This document shows, one piece after another, positions 27,437 to 35,509 of a stretch of 64,000 nt of DNA. The notes under the pieces were generated by a model, which was not told where the DNA came from, searched no databases, and saw nothing but the letters and a program-made list of their open reading frames with translations. Origin of the DNA: Chryseobacterium gleum. Its GTDB lineage: Bacteria > Bacteroidota > Bacteroidia > Flavobacteriales > BACL11. The translations under genes and the position numbers were made by a program. Location: positions 1-64,000 of the forward strand of contig CAMBDW010000006.1 of the NCBI GenBank assembly GCA_945865535.1, read 5' to 3'. How positions within the stretch are numbered: the first letter of the stretch is position 1; each line of letters starts with the position of its first letter.

Positions 27437-27651
27437 TCTTTCTTGTTGGTAAAAAGTAAATACAAAACAACAAAAGCAATAACTCCAATAAAAGAAGGCC
27501 CAGCAGCTTGAATATTCCCAACAGGATCCCATCCTAATATTGAAGTATTCCCAATTAATAATTGTACTATAACTCCTATACATAAAAACTGTAGCCCTAT
27601 AGATATGGCTGAGGTTAATATTTTTTTAAGATCTGATAATAGATTATTCAT
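27433..27651 (-). CDS. Two-helix mini membrane protein A
   Basis: 72 residues. Two hydrophobic segments (about 14-33 and 52-68) are separated by a loop with GNTSILGWDPVGNI, and there is a short basic end NKKD. The layout and several positions (LxxGVxVxxLxG, then G-x3-V-x-N-I, then F-x-G) match the neighbour at 27740-27967, so the two look like a tandem paralogous pair. The stop touches the convergent polA end. No known family recognised. Confidence 0.65.
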   Translation of the reverse strand: MNNLLSDLKKILTSAISIGLQFLCIGVIVQLLIGNTSILGWDPVGNIQAAGPSFIGVIAFVVLYLLFTNKKD

Positions 27652-27684
27652 TTAATTGTAATTTAATAGTTGGTAAATATACAG

Positions 27685-27721
27685 AATAAAATAGCCCTAC
27701 AAATTGCAGGGCTATTTTATT
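27685..27721 (-). terminator. Strong stem-loop between the two mini membrane genes
   Basis: Perfect 14-bp inverted repeat AATAAAATAGCCCT / AGGGCTATTTTATT with a 9-nt loop, placed directly after the gene at 27740-27967 in its reading direction. The T-rich 3' arm fits an intrinsic terminator, possibly bidirectional or partly attenuating the second gene. Confidence 0.8.
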
Positions 27722-27739
27722 AAAAATATCTCTATTATT

Positions 27740-27967
27740 TTATTTAGCTGTTAATAGATTCCATAAAATAAGTAGGCAAACTAGTCCTGCAAATCCAGAA
27801 GTTCCAAGACCATTGATAACTCCCATTATGTTTTCAATAACAGAAATTCCCATTAGTGCTCCTCCTCCATAAAGGATTTCTACTGCTACTCCAAGACCTA
27901 AAACTGTTAAGATTAAACCTGTTAGGCCCTTAAAGAACCCGTTCATGTACTTAAATGCTGCTTCCAT
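27740..27967 (-). CDS. Two-helix mini membrane protein B
   Basis: 75 residues: amphipathic start MEAAFKYMNGFFKG, helix one (LTGLILTVLGLGVAVEILYG), a Gly-rich loop GGALMGISVIENIMGVINGLG, helix two (GFAGLVCLLILWNLL). Glycine spacing (GLGV, GGG, GTSGFAG) suggests tight helix packing or oligomer formation. It has its own promoter element (27998-28005), a 14-bp stem terminator, and a paralogue-like neighbour downstream. No family recognised; a structural or channel-like role is only a guess. Confidence 0.65.
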   Translation of the reverse strand: MEAAFKYMNGFFKGLTGLILTVLGLGVAVEILYGGGALMGISVIENIMGVINGLGTSGFAGLVCLLILWNLLTAK

Positions 27968-27997
27968 AATTTAAATTAATTTGGTTAATACTGTTGC

Positions 27998-28005
27998 CAA
28001 ACTTA
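27998..28005 (-). promoter_or_regulatory. -7 promoter element of the mini membrane gene pair
   Basis: TAAGTTTG on the minus strand, 30 bp before the ATG at 27967. The remaining intergenic sequence up to 28261 is AT-rich, and I see no gene or RNA structure in it. Confidence 0.45.
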
Positions 28006-28261
28006 GAACATAATTTACTTGATTTTAAACTAGTTGATGAAAAATCTTTCAAAAAGCAGTTTTATATATATCTTGATTTTTGGCTGATATAATTATTTTT
28101 AAATGTCAGATAATGAGATTGTTACATTTAATTTAGTAATAATAAAGCTACTAAAATCAGGAGGCTTTTAAACAGAAACTTGTTAAAAATTAAGAATAGC
28201 AATAACTAATTGATAATCAATACTAAAATAGGTTTTTATTAGTGAAAAAAGAGGAAACAAA

Positions 28262-28966
28262 CTAATTTATATCAACATCACGAATTGACAGTATATTTTG
28301 ATGAAATTTGGTCTGATTTTGAATGATATAAAGAAATTTTTTGGCTACAATTTTGGTATTTTCTAACTCATTATTGTTGTAATAGCTGGTAAATTTGCTT
28401 AAAAGTGGGAATAAATTAGTGTCCGCCTTCCTTATTTCTGCTTGCATTTGAGTATCAACTATACCTGGATGAACTGAGAAAATTGTTAAATTGCTATATT
28501 TCTCTTCTGCAATAACACATGTTAATCTATCTATTGCAGATTTAGTTGCGCAATAAGTACTCCAAGAGGCAATGTTACTATTAGCCGCTCCAGAACTGAT
28601 ATTAATTATTATCTTTTTGCCATCAAAGGCATTAATAAATCGAGCACATAATATAGTAGGAGAAATAATATTAAGATTATAGTCATTAATAATCTCTGAA
28701 TCTTTTTTAAGGCTTAAAGGAATAATTTTCCCAATTGCAGCTGCATTATTTATCAGTAGCACCTCCGCATTATCAAATTTGGGAAAAGTTAGTTTTTGTA
28801 CTTTTTCTAAATCCGATAAATCAATTTCTGTAAAAGTAAAATTTTGATGCTTGATAGTATTTGTTCTTGAATATCCAAATACAATATAATTTTCATTTAG
28901 TAAAAGTTGAGCAATAGCCTTGCCAATTCCTTTACTGGTGCCTGTTATAAAAGCTACTTTTTGCAA
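28262..28966 (-). CDS. SDR family oxidoreductase (sepiapterin/benzil reductase-like)
   Basis: Classical short-chain dehydrogenase, 234 residues: TGTSKGIGKAIAQLL (cofactor loop, residues 9-23), NNAAAIG, the catalytic Ser in INISSGAAN and the Y-x3-K in STYCATKSAIDR (near 155-159), then SVHPGIVDTQM. The Arg in YSRTN after strand two points to NADPH. The short length and order resemble the YueD/sepiapterin reductase group. It starts with TTG directly adjoining the stop of the upstream PLP gene (TAATTG), so it is translationally coupled to it. Confidence 0.83.
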   Translation of the reverse strand: MQKVAFITGTSKGIGKAIAQLLLNENYIVFGYSRTNTIKHQNFTFTEIDLSDLEKVQKLTFPKFDNAEVLLINNAAAIGKIIPLSLKKDSEIINDYNLNIISPTILCARFINAFDGKKIIINISSGAANSNIASWSTYCATKSAIDRLTCVIAEEKYSNLTIFSVHPGIVDTQMQAEIRKADTNLFPLLSKFTSYYNNNELENTKIVAKKFLYIIQNQTKFHQNILSIRDVDIN

Positions 28967-30112
28967 TTATAATTTTGCTAATGCTTGTTCTAAATCCTCA
29001 ATTAAATCATTAACATCTTCTATTCCAACACTTAATCGGATTAATGAATCAACAACGCCTGTTTTCTCTCTTTCATGTTTTGGAATTGCGGCATGAGTCA
29101 TACTTGCAGGATGCCCACATAATGATTCTACTCCTCCCAAACTTTCAGCAAGAGCGAAATAATGTGTATTAGAGACTACCTTTATAGCATCTTCTAATTT
29201 ATTACCTTTAATGTTGAATGAAACCATGCCTCCAAAATCATCCATTTGTTTTTTGGCAATTTCATGATTTGGGTGCGACTCAAAACCTGGCCAATAAACA
29301 TCACCAACTTTTGGATGATTTTTTAAGAAATTTGCAATTATTTTCCCGTTTTCACAATGTCTTTGCATCCTAATATGCAAAGTCTTGATTCCTCTTAAAA
29401 CCAGAAAAGAATCCATTGGGCCCGGAACAGCTCCACATGAATTTTGAATAAAATACAGTCTTTCAGCTAGAGCATCATCTTTACAAATTGCAGCTCCCAT
29501 TATTACATCAGAGTGACCACCCATATATTTAGTCAGAGAATGCATAACAATATCCGCCCCTAAATCCAAAGGTCTTTGTAAATAAGGAGTTGCAAAAGTA
29601 TTGTCTACTACAAACAGGAGTTTGTGTTTTTTTGATATGTTGCTTAAAGCCTCAATATCAATAATATTAAGCATTGGATTTGTTGGAGTTTCTGCCCATA
29701 GCATTTTAGTGTTTTTATTTATGTATGCTTCAATATTTTTAGCATTACTCATTCCTATAAAATGAAATTTAATTCCGTAATGCTCAAAAATTTTAGTAAA
29801 AATTCGATACGTACCTCCATATAAATCATTAGTTGAAATCACTTCATCACCAGTAGAAAGCAATTTAATAATCGCATCAATAGCTCCAAGCCCACTTCCA
29901 AAACAAAGCCCATATTTCCCATTTTCTAAAGATGCCAAATTTTTCTCTAAAGCATTTCTTGTTGGATTTCCTGTTCTTGAATATTCATACCCTTTATGAT
30001 CTCCAGGAGAAGCCTGAACGTATGTTGAAGTTTGGTAGATTGGTGTCATTATCGCTCCAGTTGTTGGATCAGCTTGCTGTCCTGCATGTATCGTTTTGGT
30101 TCCGAATTTCAT
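28967..30112 (-). CDS. Cys/Met metabolism PLP enzyme (cystathionine gamma-synthase/lyase type)
   Basis: 381 residues of the gamma-family of PLP enzymes. Hallmarks: TKTIHAGQQADPTTGAIM, YQTSTYVQ, YEYSRTGNPTRNALE, SGLGAIDAI, VVDNTFATPYLQRPLDLGAD, the Schiff-base Lys in HSLTKYMGGHSDV (near 195-200) and SLGGVESLCGHPASMTH. Sequence alone does not decide between cystathionine gamma-synthase, beta-lyase and gamma-lyase. Its promoter element at 30138-30145 faces away from that of the EamA gene. The SDR gene follows without a gap. Confidence 0.9.
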   Translation of the reverse strand: MKFGTKTIHAGQQADPTTGAIMTPIYQTSTYVQASPGDHKGYEYSRTGNPTRNALEKNLASLENGKYGLCFGSGLGAIDAIIKLLSTGDEVISTNDLYGGTYRIFTKIFEHYGIKFHFIGMSNAKNIEAYINKNTKMLWAETPTNPMLNIIDIEALSNISKKHKLLFVVDNTFATPYLQRPLDLGADIVMHSLTKYMGGHSDVIMGAAICKDDALAERLYFIQNSCGAVPGPMDSFLVLRGIKTLHIRMQRHCENGKIIANFLKNHPKVGDVYWPGFESHPNHEIAKKQMDDFGGMVSFNIKGNKLEDAIKVVSNTHYFALAESLGGVESLCGHPASMTHAAIPKHEREKTGVVDSLIRLSVGIEDVNDLIEDLEQALAKL

Positions 30113-30137
30113 TTTTTCTGTTTTTATTTTCTTTAAG

Positions 30138-30145
30138 CAAAAGTA
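30138..30145 (-). promoter_or_regulatory. -7 promoter element of the PLP enzyme-SDR operon
   Basis: TACTTTTG on the minus strand, 25 bp before the ATG at 30112. An identical element on the other strand lies at 30169-30176, making a compact divergent promoter pair. Confidence 0.5.
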
Positions 30146-30168
30146 TTAAAAGTTAAGTCATTAAATTT

Positions 30169-30176
30169 TACTTTTG
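30169..30176 (+). promoter_or_regulatory. -7 promoter element of the EamA gene
   Basis: TACTTTTG ends 15 bp before the TTG at 30192 and contains the TTG at 30174, so that upstream TTG cannot be the start. Confidence 0.45.
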
Positions 30177-30191
30177 CTGAAAATACTTCTA

Positions 30192-31097
30192 TTGAATAAA
30201 CCGCTTTTAGCTCACCTATCATTAATTATTGCAAATCTCATTTATGCCCTTAACTTTACTTTTGCAAAAGATGTAATGCCTGATTTTATTATGCCCTCAG
30301 GCTTTATTTTATTAAGAGTAATTGGAGCATTGTCTTTATTTTCCCTATCCTATTTTTTATTTATTAATGAAAAAGTTGAGACAAAAGATATTGTTAGAAT
30401 GGCAATATGTGGGATTTTTGGAGTTGCAATTAATCAACTCTTCTTTTTCGAAGGATTAAACTTAACCACTCCTATCAATGCCTCAATAATAATGGCTATT
30501 AACCCCATTTTGGTAATTTTACTTTCCTTTTTTCTTATTAGGGAGGCCATAACTTTTAGAAAAAGTTTAGGGATTTTGTTAGGATTATTTGGAGCATCTA
30601 TACTAATTTTAAAAGCCGGTGGTGTTGATTTTTCTTCTAATCATCAAACAGGCAATTTATTTGTATTTATTAACGCCTCTAGCTATGGTTTGTATTTAGT
30701 ACTTGTAAAGCCAGTAATCCAAAAATACCATCCAATTACAGTTTTGGTTTATGTTTTTAGCTTTGGGCTTTTGTATGTAATGCCTTTTGGATTTGCCGAT
30801 TTAGCAAATGTAAAATGGGAAATTATTCCCTCTTATATTTATCTAAAGATTATTTTTGTAGTGATTTGCACCACTTTTATTGCCTATTTACTGAATTCAT
30901 TAGCTCTAAAACAACTAAGCCCAACTACAGTAAGTATTTACATTTATTTACAGCCCATTTTGGCCTCAATTTTTGCTATTTTCTGGGGAGTGGATAGCCT
31001 AGATAATCAAAAGATTATCGCAGCTTTGCTTATCTTTTTAGGGGTTTATTTAGTAAGTGTTTGCCCCTTAAAGGAAAGGAAGCAGAAACTTTCCTAA
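30192..31097 (+). CDS. EamA/DMT superfamily transporter
   Basis: 301-residue inner-membrane protein with ten predicted helices in two EamA repeats (about 7-145 and 158-295). Typical landmarks are LIIANLIYALNFTFAKD, FFFEGLNLTTPINASII, ILVILLSFFLIREAI, FGASILIL, and in the second repeat LNSLALKQLSPTTVSIYIYLQPILA. Substrate unknown; relatives export amino acids or metabolites. I set the start at the TTG at 30192 (MNKPLLAHLSL) because the earlier TTG falls inside the promoter element. Confidence 0.86.
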   Translation: MNKPLLAHLSLIIANLIYALNFTFAKDVMPDFIMPSGFILLRVIGALSLFSLSYFLFINEKVETKDIVRMAICGIFGVAINQLFFFEGLNLTTPINASIIMAINPILVILLSFFLIREAITFRKSLGILLGLFGASILILKAGGVDFSSNHQTGNLFVFINASSYGLYLVLVKPVIQKYHPITVLVYVFSFGLLYVMPFGFADLANVKWEIIPSYIYLKIIFVVICTTFIAYLLNSLALKQLSPTTVSIYIYLQPILASIFAIFWGVDSLDNQKIIAALLIFLGVYLVSVCPLKERKQKLS

Positions 31098-31102
31098 ATT
31101 TG
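31095..31102 (+). promoter_or_regulatory. -7 promoter element of the yicC-gmk-nadD operon
   Basis: TAAATTTG overlaps the stop codon of the EamA gene and ends 16 bp before the ATG at 31119. Confidence 0.5.
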
Positions 31103-31118
31103 TAAAAATTTTAATAAG

Positions 31119-31988
31119 ATGATACAATCTATGACAGGCTATGGAAAAGCCGAAATTAATTTACCGAAGGCCAATTTTACTGTTGAAGTAAAATCACTTA
31201 ACGCTAAGCAAATAGATACTACTATAAAAATGTCATCTATATACAGAGATAAAGAAATTGAGCTTAGAAATTTGATCTCAGAAAGGCTGCAAAGAGGTAA
31301 AATTGAGCTTTCAATTTGGAGAGAAAACTCAGAGTCTTTTTCTAGTTACAATTTGAATACTGAAGTAATTAGTGATTACTTTAAACAAATTAAAAAAATC
31401 GCAGAAGAGCTAAATATTAATACTACTGATATTCTACCGAGTCTTTTAAAAATGCCTGATGTAATCCAAAAAGGAGAGGAACAAACAAATGAAATTGAGT
31501 GGGATGAAATACAAAAAGGAATAGATTCTGCAATTGCTAATTTATTGCAATTTCGATTGAATGAGGGTAAAAAGCTAGAAGCCGACATAAAATCAAGAAT
31601 ACATAAACTTGGTGATTTATTGAATGAAATTGCTCCTTTTGCAAAAGCAAGAATTGAAAAAGTGAGAAAAAACTTATCTGAAAAACTGGCAGAGATTGAT
31701 CTTAAAAATATGGATGAGAATAGATTCGAACAAGAACTCATTTATTATTTAGAAAAGCAAGATATTACAGAAGAGCAAGTAAGATTAGATGCTCACCTAA
31801 ATTATTTTACAGAAACCATGATTGCAGAGTCGGTAAATGGTAAAAAATTAGGATTTATAGGACAAGAAATAGGCCGAGAAATCAATACTATTGGATCAAA
31901 ATCATCAGATATAGATATGCAAAAAATTGTAGTGCAAATGAAAGATGAATTAGAAAAGATTAAGGAGCAACTTTTAAATATTTTGTAG
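31119..31988 (+). CDS. YicC family endoribonuclease
   Basis: 289 residues of the YicC/YloC family, shown in other bacteria to be an RNase. Visible are the N-terminal MTGYGKAEI and EVKSLNAKQID, and the conserved C-terminal part RFEQELIYYLEKQDITEEQVRL, LNYFTETM, GKKLGFIGQEIGREINTIGSKSSD. The middle is helical and charged. Its TAG stop overlaps the GTG start of gmk, the usual partner of this gene in many phyla. Confidence 0.92.
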   Translation: MIQSMTGYGKAEINLPKANFTVEVKSLNAKQIDTTIKMSSIYRDKEIELRNLISERLQRGKIELSIWRENSESFSSYNLNTEVISDYFKQIKKIAEELNINTTDILPSLLKMPDVIQKGEEQTNEIEWDEIQKGIDSAIANLLQFRLNEGKKLEADIKSRIHKLGDLLNEIAPFAKARIEKVRKNLSEKLAEIDLKNMDENRFEQELIYYLEKQDITEEQVRLDAHLNYFTETMIAESVNGKKLGFIGQEIGREINTIGSKSSDIDMQKIVVQMKDELEKIKEQLLNIL

Positions 31989-32551
31989 TGAAAAAACTCA
32001 TTGTAATATCAGCCCCATCAGGAGCGGGAAAAACCTCAATTGTTCATTATTTACTGAAAAATATGCCCGAACTTTCTTTTTCAATTTCTGCTTGTAGTAG
32101 AAACAAAAGAGCTAATGAAACAGATGGAAAAGATTATCATTTTTTAGGAGTTGATGGGTTTAAAAATAAAATAAAAGAAAATGCTTTCTTGGAGTGGGAA
32201 GAGGTCTATGAAAATCAATTTTATGGGACATTAAAATCAGAAGTAGAAATAATTTTGAATGAAGGCAAAACAGTAATTTTTGATGTAGATGTAGTTGGAG
32301 GGCTAAATATAAAAAAGCAATACCCTAAAGAAAGCTTGGCCATTTTTATTATGCCCCCATCAATGGATGTATTAAGAGAAAGGTTAAGCGGTAGAGGCTC
32401 GGAATCTGAAGAAAGTTTACAGATCAGATTGGAAAATGCCGAAAAAGAAATTTCAAGAAATAATGAATTTGATACAGTAATATTAAATGACGATTTTAAT
32501 CTTGCTTGTGAAGAAACAAAAGCAGTAATTACAAATTTTATAAACTCTTAA
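31988..32551 (+). CDS. gmk: Guanylate kinase
   Basis: Phosphorylates GMP to GDP with ATP; 187 residues. P-loop SAPSGAGKTS (residues 7-16), GMP-binding SACSRNKRANETDGKDYHFL and EWEEVYENQFYGT, and the lid stretch RLSGRGSESEESLQIRL. Starts with GTG at 31988, one base into the stop of the YicC gene, and ends 2 bp before nadD. Confidence 0.96.
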   Translation: MKKLIVISAPSGAGKTSIVHYLLKNMPELSFSISACSRNKRANETDGKDYHFLGVDGFKNKIKENAFLEWEEVYENQFYGTLKSEVEIILNEGKTVIFDVDVVGGLNIKKQYPKESLAIFIMPPSMDVLRERLSGRGSESEESLQIRLENAEKEISRNNEFDTVILNDDFNLACEETKAVITNFINS

Positions 32552-32553
32552 AA

Positions 32554-33123
32554 ATGAAAATTGGATTGTTTTTTGGAAGTTTTAATCCTATGCATATAGG
32601 CCATAAAATTATTGCCTCTTATATGGCGGAATTTTCGGACTTAGATAAAGTAATGTTTGTAGTATCTCCTCAGAATCCATTAAAAGATAAACAATCTTTG
32701 CTGGATCAACATCAAAGGCTAATGATAATAAGAATGGAAATTGAGGATAATCCGAAATTGCAAGTTTCAGATGTTGAATTTAGTCTGCCCCAACCATCTT
32801 ACACCATTGATACCTTGGTTAGATTGAAAGAAAAAAATCCTACAAATGAGTATGCCCTTATAATGGGAGCCGATAATTTGCAAAATTTTCATAAGTGGAA
32901 AAATTACCAACAGATTTTACAGGATTATGCTATATATGTATTTCCAAGACCTGGATTTGAAATAAATGGAGCCCATAAAAATATCCATATTGTAAAAGAC
33001 GTTCCTGAAATGGAAATATCCGCCTCTTTTATCAGAAATTCTATAAAGGAAGGTAAAGATGTTTCTTATTTAATGCCAGAAAAGGCATGGAAATATACTG
33101 ATGAAATGAATTTGTACAGATAA
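32554..33123 (+). CDS. nadD: Nicotinate-nucleotide adenylyltransferase
   Basis: Forms nicotinate adenine dinucleotide in NAD synthesis. 189 residues: GSFNPMHIGHKIIA (residues 8-21) holds the HxGH nucleotidyltransferase motif, SLPQPSYTIDTLV and IMGADNLQNFHKWKNY are family-typical, and ISASFIRNSIKEGKDVSYLM carries the SxxxIR motif. It sits between gmk and a lipoprotein gene, whose ATG follows its stop directly. Confidence 0.95.
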   Translation: MKIGLFFGSFNPMHIGHKIIASYMAEFSDLDKVMFVVSPQNPLKDKQSLLDQHQRLMIIRMEIEDNPKLQVSDVEFSLPQPSYTIDTLVRLKEKNPTNEYALIMGADNLQNFHKWKNYQQILQDYAIYVFPRPGFEINGAHKNIHIVKDVPEMEISASFIRNSIKEGKDVSYLMPEKAWKYTDEMNLYR

Positions 33124-33525
33124 ATGACTTTTAAAAAACACATAATTATTTGTATTGGGACAATACTTTTTTCTTCTTGCTTGGTCCAAATGAAAATGGA
33201 CGCATCAAAAGAAGGGGAACAAGAAAAAAGGGAAATCGAAATTAGTGTAGAAAGCACTACAGAAAAAAACTATAAAGGTTGGTGGGTGTATGGAGAAGGC
33301 CAGCATATTTTTAAAGATGAAGAGACGCTTGAAGAATATACTTTGGAATTCCCAAATGAAGACATGACAGAATTACAAGCCTTATATTTAGCTGTATGTG
33401 AAATGGAATATTTCCCAATGGAATGTGCTATGACAGGACATATAAAGAAGGAGCTTATAAAGAAACAAAATACACTTATAGTTTCGGAGTTTGAAATTCT
33501 TTATATCCAAGGATGTGGAGAGTAA
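33124..33525 (+). CDS. Hypothetical lipoprotein, 133 residues
   Basis: Short envelope lipoprotein: MTFKKHIIICIGTILFSSCL has a lipobox (FSSC). The mature part shows KGWWVYGEGQHIFKDEET, an acidic middle, MECAMTGHIKKE and a C-terminal TLIVSEFEILYIQGCGE with paired cysteines. The end looks like a small beta-barrel (OB-like) fold, which is inference. No family recognised. The ATG follows the nadD stop without a gap, so it belongs to that operon. Confidence 0.65.
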   Translation: MTFKKHIIICIGTILFSSCLVQMKMDASKEGEQEKREIEISVESTTEKNYKGWWVYGEGQHIFKDEETLEEYTLEFPNEDMTELQALYLAVCEMEYFPMECAMTGHIKKELIKKQNTLIVSEFEILYIQGCGE

Positions 33526-33560
33526 TCTCCTCTTTTGCTTCTTATCCAATCTATTTAAGC

Positions 33561-33568
33561 TAACTTTG
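33561..33568 (+). promoter_or_regulatory. -7 promoter element of the RhlE-like helicase gene
   Basis: TAACTTTG ends 27 bp before the ATG at 33596. A TTG at 33535-33537 stands 23 bp upstream of it, slightly further than the usual -33 spacing. Confidence 0.45.
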
Positions 33569-33595
33569 TAAAAAATCCCCATAAAGGAATCCTAC

Positions 33596-34828
33596 ATGAA
33601 ATTTGAAGATTTAAGCTTACATCCAACTTTACTAAAAGCGATAAAAGACCAAAACTATATTACTCCAACTGCAATCCAAATCCAAGCAATTCCATTAATA
33701 CTTAACAGTAAAGATGTGCTTGGATCTGCACAAACGGGCACTGGCAAAACTGCTGCCTTTGCACTACCTATTTTACACCATTTAATACATGAAAAGCAAG
33801 ACAATTCCAAACCAAAAATAAAAGCCCTGATCGTTACTCCAACTCGTGAGCTAGCTATTCAGATTGGGGAGAATTTTACCGCTTATTCAAAGTATACTAA
33901 TATTAGAAATACTGTAGTCTTTGGCGGAGTAAATCAAGGGCCTCAAACCGATATGCTTAATAAAGGAGTTGATATTTTAATTGCTACAACCGGAAGATTG
34001 CTGGATTTGATGGGGCAAGGATTTATTTCTTTAAAAGATGTTTCTTATTTTGTGTTAGATGAGGCGGACAGAATGCTCGATATGGGATTTATTCATGATA
34101 TTAAAAAACTATTGGAAAAACTCCCAAGAGAACGACAGTCATTGTTTTTTTCTGCAACTATGCCGGATACTATTTTAAAGCTCTCCAACACAATTTTAAA
34201 ACACCCCGAAAAAGTTGCTGCACATCAAGTTTCTACTACTGCCGAAACAATTAAACAATTTATTTATTACACTAATAAAAATGATAAAAAGGACTTATTA
34301 CATCATATTCTGAAAGATAAAAACATAAAACAAATTTTGGTGTTTTCAAGAACCAAGCATGGCGCAGACAGGATTGCTAAAAATTTAAAAACCCAAAATA
34401 TTAATACGGCAGCAATTCATGGAGATAAAACACAAACTCAGCGACAAAAAGCGTTACAAGCTTTTAAAAATGCTGAGGTCAGGGTATTAGTAGCTACCGA
34501 TATTGCAGCAAGAGGAATTGATATTGATAAATTAAGCTATGTACTTAATTATGATATCCCTAATGAGCCGGAAACCTATGTTCACAGGATAGGAAGATGC
34601 GGAAGGGCTGGAGAGCAGGGGGTTTCTATTTCCATTTGTGAGACAGAGGAAAATGGATATGCAAAAGATATTGAAAAGTTAATAAAGCAAAAAATAGAGG
34701 AGGTAAAAAACCATCCTTTTCCTCAAACCGATAGCCCTATGAACGCTCAGCAGAAAAAAGAGTTCGAGAAGGAAAAGCAAAAAAGGAAACAAGATTTTTT
34801 CGCCAATAGAAATAAAAAAAGAAAATGA
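33596..34828 (+). CDS. DEAD-box RNA helicase (RhlE-like)
   Basis: ATP-dependent RNA helicase, 410 residues. Motifs in order: TPTAIQIQAIPL (Q motif), AQTGTGKTAAF (I), PTRELAIQ (Ia), TTGRLLDLM, DEADRML (II), FSATMP (III), then LVFSRTKHGADR (IV), VLVATDIAARGIDI (V) and HRIGRCGRAG (VI). The basic C-terminal tail (KEFEKEKQKRKQDFFANRN) is like RhlE proteins that act in ribosome assembly or RNA decay. Its stop overlaps the next ATG (ATGA). Confidence 0.94.
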   Translation: MKFEDLSLHPTLLKAIKDQNYITPTAIQIQAIPLILNSKDVLGSAQTGTGKTAAFALPILHHLIHEKQDNSKPKIKALIVTPTRELAIQIGENFTAYSKYTNIRNTVVFGGVNQGPQTDMLNKGVDILIATTGRLLDLMGQGFISLKDVSYFVLDEADRMLDMGFIHDIKKLLEKLPRERQSLFFSATMPDTILKLSNTILKHPEKVAAHQVSTTAETIKQFIYYTNKNDKKDLLHHILKDKNIKQILVFSRTKHGADRIAKNLKTQNINTAAIHGDKTQTQRQKALQAFKNAEVRVLVATDIAARGIDIDKLSYVLNYDIPNEPETYVHRIGRCGRAGEQGVSISICETEENGYAKDIEKLIKQKIEEVKNHPFPQTDSPMNAQQKKEFEKEKQKRKQDFFANRNKKRK

Positions 34829-35484
34829 ATTTCAATTTAATTGGAGTAATTTCTGCTACGATTTTTTCATTAGGAATTACTTTTCTTTTTACTGGCTGTT
34901 CAAGCACGAATATTACAACAAGCACAAGTAATAATCACGAACTACAAAAATTTTCTAGTTTTCTTATCGGTGAATTTTCTAGCAAAGACCAAGCTGAAGA
35001 GGATAGCGCATATTTCAATATTTATTTATCCATGAGCAGAATCTGGGAAAATGACAAAGAAGCAATATGGCTCTATGTGGAACAAGCAATGGATGAAAGA
35101 AAAGATAAGCCCTATCGCCAAAGGGTATATAAACTTGGGAATCCCCAGAAAAATGTCTTCACAAGCGACATTTACACCATCCGAAATCAAGAGCTATTTA
35201 TCGGTTTGCAAAATGACAAAACAAAAAAAGATTCGCTTATCCCAAGCATGATAGAACTAAAAGAAGGGTGTACGGTGACAATGAAAAAAATGATTGGCCT
35301 GTATTCCGGTGGAACTGATGCAGATAAATGTCCTTCCAATTTAAGAGGTGCATCCTTTGCGACAACCAAGATCACATTAAAAGAAAATACTCTTGAGTCA
35401 TGGGATCAAGGTTTCGACAAGAACGGTGTTCAAGTGTGGGGTGCTACAAAAGGAGGATATAGATTCGTTAGAATTAAGAATTAG
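34825..35484 (+). CDS. CpcT/CpeT-like (DUF1001) lipoprotein
   Basis: 219 residues: signal with lipobox (FTGCSS), then a domain with the CpcT/CpeT signature: LIGEFSSKDQAEEDSAYFNI, MSRIWENDKEAIWLYVEQA, PYRQRVYKLG, and late SNLRGASFATTKITL. In cyanobacteria this family attaches bilins to phycobiliproteins. Here it is an exported lipoprotein in an organism without any phycobilisome gene in view, so the lyase role is unlikely; a lipocalin-like ligand-binding role is more plausible (inference). Overlaps the helicase stop by 4 bp. Confidence 0.82.
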   Translation: MNFNLIGVISATIFSLGITFLFTGCSSTNITTSTSNNHELQKFSSFLIGEFSSKDQAEEDSAYFNIYLSMSRIWENDKEAIWLYVEQAMDERKDKPYRQRVYKLGNPQKNVFTSDIYTIRNQELFIGLQNDKTKKDSLIPSMIELKEGCTVTMKKMIGLYSGGTDADKCPSNLRGASFATTKITLKENTLESWDQGFDKNGVQVWGATKGGYRFVRIKN

Positions 35485-35509
35485 GAAAACCAAGAAAATC
35501 CATTAAATT

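Noticed and set aside
28006-28261. Possible small RNA in the gap before the mini membrane genes
   Set aside because: AT-rich sequence without stable stem, terminator or plausible promoter on the plus strand; the only ORF is 22 codons.
34825-35484. Evidence of phycobilisome-based phototrophy
   Set aside because: The CpeT-like protein is a lipoprotein and no phycobiliprotein or bilin gene is in the window.
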